A DNA stretch of 36,458 nucleotides from a virus. The stretch's first letter is position 1. Every line of letters begins with the position of its first letter. Under the pieces are notes generated by a model. The model made no database searches, was not told the DNA's origin, and was given only the letters and a program-made list of their open reading frames with translations. Both the position numbers and the translations under genes were made by a program. The stretch spans positions 1 through 36,458 of IMG/VR virus record IMGVR_UViG_3300039456_000011. One strand, given 5' to 3'. This document shows positions 33,168 to 36,458 of the stretch, one piece after another.

Positions 33168-33218
33168 CAAAGAGTTCGCGCGTCGAGGTACGAGATCGAC
33201 GCGTAACGAGGTGTTATT
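33163..33218 (+). other. attC-like site 5
   Basis: Bounded by TATAAC (33163) and GTTATT (33213). GCGTCGA (left) pairs with TCGACGC (right) around a short loop, with two extra-helical bases on the left arm and unpaired spacers outside. Confidence 0.78.
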
Positions 33219-33230
33219 TAAGGGGGTTAA

Positions 33231-33503
33231 ATGTCAAAAGATCTTCATCTAAATCTAAAGGGCTGCTATTTCGATGATATAGCAGCAAAAAAAAAGCCCT
33301 TTGAATATCGCTTAAAAAATGAATATTGGCGTCGTCGATTAGAGGGCCGACATTACGACAATATACATATTAAAAAAGGATATCCGAAGGCCACCGACAC
33401 AAGCAGAATAATCACAAAGCCATACCGTGGTTATGAAGAGCAAACAATCACACACCCGCACTTTGGGCCTTTACCGGTTGAGGTTTATGCAATCCATGTC
33501 TAA
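33231..33503 (+). CDS. ASCH-domain protein
   Basis: Protein of 90 residues that fits the ASCH (PUA-like) family: LHLNLKGCYFDDIAAKKKPFEYRL, YWRRRLEGRHYDNIHIKKGYP and THPHFGPLPVEVYAIHV. Such domains bind RNA or modified nucleotides. AAGGGGG lies four bases upstream of the ATG. It follows attC site 5 but no attC is seen after it. Confidence 0.85.
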   Translation: MSKDLHLNLKGCYFDDIAAKKKPFEYRLKNEYWRRRLEGRHYDNIHIKKGYPKATDTSRIITKPYRGYEEQTITHPHFGPLPVEVYAIHV

Positions 33504-33699
33504 TTCAACCAACAAAACAAATTTATCGGAAAATTTAGCAAAAAGAATTAGAGCAGCGTTAGGTGATTTTAATGATGACCATGAACCAGTTACGGAATTG
33601 GTTAAGTCAGTCGCCCGCCGATTATCTGCAATCGAAACCGCCAAGAACTTAGGTTCTGATATTGATCGAATGCGAGAAAAACACTGTAAAACAAGCTAA
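33496..33699 (+). CDS. Small unknown protein downstream of the ASCH gene
   Basis: Protein of 67 residues (LAKRIRAALGDFNDDHEPVTELVKSVARRLSAIETAKNLG) starting eight bases before the ASCH stop, so coupled to it. Helical, function unknown. A longer upstream start exists but would run through the ASCH gene in another frame. Confidence 0.6.
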   Translation: MSNSTNKTNLSENLAKRIRAALGDFNDDHEPVTELVKSVARRLSAIETAKNLGSDIDRMREKHCKTS

Positions 33700-33764
33700 T
33701 TACTACTTAATTAAATTATTTTGCTACTTAAGTATTTACATGTCATATAAAAAACGGCATTTTT

Positions 33765-33791
33765 TCTATACTGCGAAAAATTCTGTATAGA
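33765..33791. promoter_or_regulatory. Inverted repeat around a TATACT element, candidate late promoter
   Basis: TCTATAC (33765-33771) and GTATAGA (33785-33791) face each other, and TATACT at 33767 could be a -10. No good -35 is present, so an activator may be needed. Confidence 0.42.
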
Positions 33792-33833
33792 GGTCTATCA
33801 CATCGAGAGAGGCCCACATGTAAAACAATCTTT

Positions 33834-33858
33834 AAACCGGCCTTGCGCCGGTTTTTTT
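33834..33858 (+). terminator. Leader terminator before the lysis genes
   Basis: AAACCGGC (33834-33841) pairs with GCCGGTTT (33847-33854) and T continues to 33858. It lies between the candidate late promoter and the holin gene, like lambda tR' downstream of pR'. Confidence 0.84.
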
Positions 33859-33905
33859 ATGTCGCGCATTCGCGCTGGGTAGTCACCCAATAACGAGATG
33901 GTCAG

Positions 33906-34220
33906 ATGCCTGAGAAAGAAACAATAGACACGACAGTCGGTTTTTGGGCTGACAATCATTTGTATATTTCCATGGCGGTTTTTATGTCTGTAGTAATTGC
34001 TTATAGATTAGTAGGCACGGAGCCAATCAATATTCGCCGCTTAGCTGGCGAATTGATTCTGGCTTTAGTTGGCGCGGGTGTATTTCACGCGCTAGGCCTT
34101 CTTAAGGGGCTTTCTGGCCCTGAGTATTGGCTAATGATATTTCTTGCTGCCATGGGCGGTTTACGCTCGATTGAGTGGTCTTTAAAAGTGTTTATTGCGT
34201 TAAAAAAGGTGTCTATCTAA
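33906..34220 (+). CDS. Holin
   Basis: Membrane protein of 104 residues with three hydrophobic segments (about 18-36, 47-66 and 72-88; ISMAVFMSVVIAYRLV, ELILALVGAGVFHALGLL, YWLMIFLAAMGGL) and a basic C-terminus. It is directly followed by the endolysin (TAATG overlap). It would open the inner membrane at the end of the lytic cycle. The family cannot be named with confidence. Confidence 0.83.
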   Translation: MPEKETIDTTVGFWADNHLYISMAVFMSVVIAYRLVGTEPINIRRLAGELILALVGAGVFHALGLLKGLSGPEYWLMIFLAAMGGLRSIEWSLKVFIALKKVSI

Positions 34221-34651
34221 TGTCAGGTTTAAAGTTTGGTAAACGTTCTGAATCAAACTTACAGACCTGTGATGACCGCCTTCAGCGAATAGCGCGCCGG
34301 GTGTTGTCTTATGGTGTGACTGATTTTTCAGTAATTGAAGGCCATCGCCCGTTAGAACGCCAGCTATCCCTTTATCACGCCGGTAAGAGTCAGATCGACG
34401 GCGTAAACAAAAAGGGTAAGCATAACGAATACCCAAGCCACGCCATCGACGTTTTGCCATATCCTGCCGTCGTTAACGGCGTCGACGTATGGGCCGATAA
34501 ACAGCGCTTTTGTGTATTAGCCGGTTTATTTATGGCCGCCGCCGTAGAAGAAGGCGTGGCTATCCGGTGGGGCGGCGATTGGGATAACGATGGCAATAAC
34601 GCTGACAGCAACTTTAACGACTTACCACACATCGAATTAATAGAGGCCTAA
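34220..34651 (+). CDS. Endolysin, M15 metallopeptidase family
   Basis: Protein of 143 residues that cuts the peptide bridges of peptidoglycan. The zinc ligands fit the VanY/M15 family: YPSHAIDVLPY (H74, D77) and DLPHIEL (H137), with SVIEGHRPLERQLSLYHAGKS and IRWGGDWDNDG as in L-Ala-D-Glu endopeptidase endolysins. There is no signal peptide, so it relies on the holin. The ATG at 34220 overlaps the holin stop by one base. Confidence 0.93.
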   Translation: MSGLKFGKRSESNLQTCDDRLQRIARRVLSYGVTDFSVIEGHRPLERQLSLYHAGKSQIDGVNKKGKHNEYPSHAIDVLPYPAVVNGVDVWADKQRFCVLAGLFMAAAVEEGVAIRWGGDWDNDGNNADSNFNDLPHIELIEA

Positions 34652-34652
34652 A

Positions 34653-35204
34653 ATGAAATCAATAATCACCGTCATGATCACTATGGCATTGTTTGCCTGT
34701 GCATCATCACCAGCATTGGCCGCCAACGGCGAAAAGACAGCGTTTATGTTTGGCCTACTGGATAGCCTGGTCATTAATAAAGCCACTGATTCGACAGTAG
34801 CAAATGACAAAGAAACAGAGAAAGAGACCACGGTAAATGATTCAGTATTAGCAGCACCAAAACCAGTTACTGACAGTAATCATAACGCCGATGGCGCATT
34901 AGTTGCCGCCGCGCTGGTTGGGCTGGTCGTTAATAAATATCCGATTGGTTCGACAGTGGTGGCATTACTCATTGCGCTGATGCCACTGCTTCAGTTATTG
35001 GCTAACAGTACACCAAACCCAAAAGACAACGCGTTATTAATATTTATTAATAAGGTGCTGCAATCGTTAACACTGACCAGCTCAAAGAATCAAATTAACA
35101 CAGCGTCATGGTCGACATTATTAACTACCCGGCCAAAGCATTGGCCCGATGCGATCCGGACAGAGGATGTGTTGAAGGTGCACAAGAAAGTAACAGATAA
35201 CTGA
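34653..35204 (+). CDS. Secreted or membrane protein in the spanin position, unknown
   Basis: Protein of 183 residues with a signal peptide (MKSIITVMITMALFACASSPALA, likely cut after ALA) and two hydrophobic segments around 82-118 (ALVAAALVGLVVN, TVVALLIALMPLLQLLA). AGAGG precedes the ATG. It lies where Rz-like spanin genes sit but lacks the coiled-coil of Rz, so a spanin role is unproven. Confidence 0.7.
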   Translation: MKSIITVMITMALFACASSPALAANGEKTAFMFGLLDSLVINKATDSTVANDKETEKETTVNDSVLAAPKPVTDSNHNADGALVAAALVGLVVNKYPIGSTVVALLIALMPLLQLLANSTPNPKDNALLIFINKVLQSLTLTSSKNQINTASWSTLLTTRPKHWPDAIRTEDVLKVHKKVTDN

Positions 35205-35487
35205 CTTCCCCAGCGCGGCCACCCACCGCGCAATCTCTAACCACTTCGGTGGTTTCCCCCGCCGTCTAAGTCAGGCTACCCACTTGGCTTAGGCGGCTCC
35301 CTTACTAAAAGTTAAGGTAAGAATGTTTTTTAATAATGGTTATTATTGGTTAAGAAATACCTTTAAAATCAACGGGTTATACACGACACCCCCTAGTCTA
35401 GGTTCTTCCCAGAACCCCCCACCACGTGGGCTAGATGGGCACGGAAAGTGTGTAGCTAAGGGTAAAAAAAATTAAAGCGTTTCCGTT
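35205..35487. other. Non-coding hairpin-rich region, likely cos
   Basis: No gene. Four hairpins: AACCAC-TTCG-GTGGTT (35239-35254); a ten-base arm 35261-35270 with 35288-35297 (one G-T pair); GGTTCT-TCCC-AGAACC (35401-35416); CCCAC-CAC-GTGGG (35418-35430). Lambda and N15 have cos in this place, between the lysis genes and the small terminase gene. The cut site itself cannot be identified from a circular assembly. Confidence 0.58.
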
Positions 35488-35523
35488 TCCGTTTTACGGA
35501 AAACCGGAAAACCGGAATTACGT
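35488..35523. repeat. Octad-box array 6, overlapping the terS translation start
   Basis: Boxes TCCG (35488), ACGG (35496), CCGG (35504, 35512) and ACGT (35520), with four-base spacers. The array ends three bases before the terS ATG and covers its ribosome site region. Confidence 0.88.
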
Positions 35524-35526
35524 AAA

Positions 35527-36087
35527 ATGGCAACTCAAACCGAAGTCGCAAAACATCTTTTTATCAGCGACCGCCAAGTTCGTAATTTGATTACAGACGG
35601 CGTATTTGCTGGCACGAAGGGCAAAGGCGGTTTAGATATCGACGACTGTAGAAAGCGTTATATCGGCTATTTGCGCAGCATTAAAACTGGGCAAACAAAT
35701 CCCGACTCAGAAAGCGGAAGTGATACCGCACCGGGTGACATCGTCGGCGGCATTAATATTCCGCTTCAAGATGCACGAAAAAAGAAGGCTGATGCAGATA
35801 TTCGCGAGCACCGGCTCGCTGTTATGCGTCAAGAATACGCGCCGGTCATGCTGCTATCTGATGCCGTTATACGACTATCAGAAATGATGGTTGCGCAGCT
35901 TCAAGCGCTGCCGATGAAATTAAAAGTGGCTGACCCGTCAATGACGGCGCGGTCAGTCGATGCGGCGAAAAAACAAATCGCTGATTTATGCAACGGGCTG
36001 GCTGACATTGAACTCGACCTATCTGACTACACTCCAGTCGATCCGGACGGCAGTCAGGAAGGGGCTGAACCCGCTCAGGATATCTAA
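35527..36087 (+). CDS. terS: Terminase small subunit, Nu1-like
   Basis: Protein of 186 residues that recognises cos and hands DNA to TerL. The N-terminus (TEVAKHLFISDRQVRNLITDGVFAG) is a winged-helix like lambda gpNu1, followed by an acidic linker and a helical C-terminal TerL-binding part (DIREHRLAVMRQEY, SEMMVAQLQALPMKL). The ribosome site is weak (CGGAA inside the octad array). It overlaps the TerL start in another frame. Confidence 0.9.
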   Translation: MATQTEVAKHLFISDRQVRNLITDGVFAGTKGKGGLDIDDCRKRYIGYLRSIKTGQTNPDSESGSDTAPGDIVGGINIPLQDARKKKADADIREHRLAVMRQEYAPVMLLSDAVIRLSEMMVAQLQALPMKLKVADPSMTARSVDAAKKQIADLCNGLADIELDLSDYTPVDPDGSQEGAEPAQDI

Positions 36088-36458
36088 GCCTTTAACGGCA
36101 GTTGAATGGTCAGACAAGCATTTTTATTTATCGCCAGAATCGTCTTATGTTGAAGGTCCGTGGACCACGCAGCCGGTACAAATCGTCCCCTTAAATCTGA
36201 TGGGGAATGACGATGTAACAGAATTTTCTATGCGCAAATCAGCGCGAATCGGTTACACGAAAATGCTAACCGCTGCAGTGCTTTACCTTGGTGAACATAA
36301 AAAACGAAATTTAGGTATCTGGCGCGAAGATGATGGCGCGGCGGCTGAATATGTAAACCTCGAACTTGATCCAGCGATTCGAGACTGTAAGCCCGTCGCA
36401 AAAATATTCCCTGATATTCACAAGAAATCAGAAAAAAATAAGGTCGATGAAAAGCACT
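36008..36458 (+). CDS. terL: Terminase large subunit (5' part; joins base 1)
   Basis: N-terminal part of the gene that continues at base 1 (36332-36458 repeat 1-127). Residues include AVEWSDKHFYLSPESSYVEG and the Walker A-like KSARIGYTK (77-85), matching lambda AVEWADANYYLPKES and KSARVGYSK. The TTG at 36008 gives an N-terminus the same length as lambda's. The only ATG in frame upstream is at 35960 and is possible. No clear ribosome site at either, and the start overlaps terS by 80 bases, so coupling is likely. Confidence 0.9.
   Translation, partial: MNSTYLTTLQSIRTAVRKGLNPLRISKPLTAVEWSDKHFYLSPESSYVEGPWTTQPVQIVPLNLMGNDDVTEFSMRKSARIGYTKMLTAAVLYLGEHKKRNLGIWREDDGAAAEYVNLELDPAIRDCKPVAKIFPDIHKKSEKNKVDEKH
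36332..36458. repeat. 127-base terminal redundancy equal to 1-127
   Basis: The end of the window repeats its first 127 bases exactly. This is the signature of a circular contig written with one overlap, not of a biological repeat, and lies within terL. Confidence 0.95.

Noticed and set aside
32258-33218. Insertion sequence or transposon in the 32-33 kb region
   Set aside because: No transposase and no target duplications; the boxes repeat at each gene end, which fits cassettes.
1-36458. tRNA genes
   Set aside because: I saw no cloverleaf with a T-psi-C-like GTTCGA arm in the gaps between genes; a tRNAscan run would settle it.

Overview
The window is one circular phage genome cut open at an arbitrary point. 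Its first 127 bases are repeated exactly as its last 127 (1-127 = 36332-36458), so the unique sequence is 36331 bp and the large terminase gene runs across the join. The content is that of a lambda-like siphovirus that lives as a linear plasmid with closed hairpin ends, the lifestyle of coliphage N15, phiKO2, PY54 and the marine Vibrio/Halomonas telomere phages. The deciding evidence is a protelomerase gene (18343-19926) directly beside a 78-bp near-perfect palindrome (18165-18242), a ParA plus small DNA-binding partner partition pair, and a 1280-residue toprim/helicase RepA. The host is probably a gammaproteobacterium, and the integron-like cassettes suggest a marine one. That host call is inference.

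Layout. (1) Late genes, plus strand, across the join: a promoter/leader with terminator (33765-33858), holin, M15 endolysin, a secreted protein, a hairpin-rich non-coding stretch (likely cos), TerS, TerL, gpW, portal, protease-capsid fusion, cement protein, head completion, tail genes Z, U, tube, G/T frameshift pair, tape measure, a tail fibre with an SGNH esterase domain, DUF1833-like, NlpC/P60 and TipJ (up to 16556). (2) Plasmid maintenance: a minus-strand parA-parB-like operon (16551-17824), the telomere palindrome, telN, a mixed-strand set of small genes including an XRE regulator and two lipoproteins, then minus-strand repA (22532-26374). (3) Immunity: a small-RNA-like element (26468-26532), a minus-strand repressor and an operator/promoter region facing the right-arm genes. 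(4) Right arm, plus strand: two unknown genes, an RdgC-like/FtsK-gamma fusion, SSB and small membrane or DNA-binding proteins. (5) A cluster of five attC-like sites (32258-33218) framing tiny genes and one non-coding cassette, with no integron integrase in the window.

Two features stand out. First, arrays of 4-bp boxes (CCGG, sometimes ACGT or ACGG) separated by 4-bp A/T spacers, in strict 8-bp register, occur at six places: beside parA, and just upstream of repA, the RdgC/FtsK-gamma gene, ssb and terS, plus one inside a coding sequence. This layout resembles the box-and-spacer sites bound by ParG-type ribbon-helix-helix partition proteins, so the arrays may be a dispersed centromere that also regulates genes. 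Second, an integron-cassette cluster sits inside a temperate telomere phage.

How it fits together: TelN resolves the replicated telomere palindrome to make a linear hairpin-ended prophage, RepA replicates it, ParA and its partner segregate it, and the repressor holds the right-arm genes off. On induction the right arm is expressed, then the late operon builds a siphovirus and packages DNA from the likely cos region.
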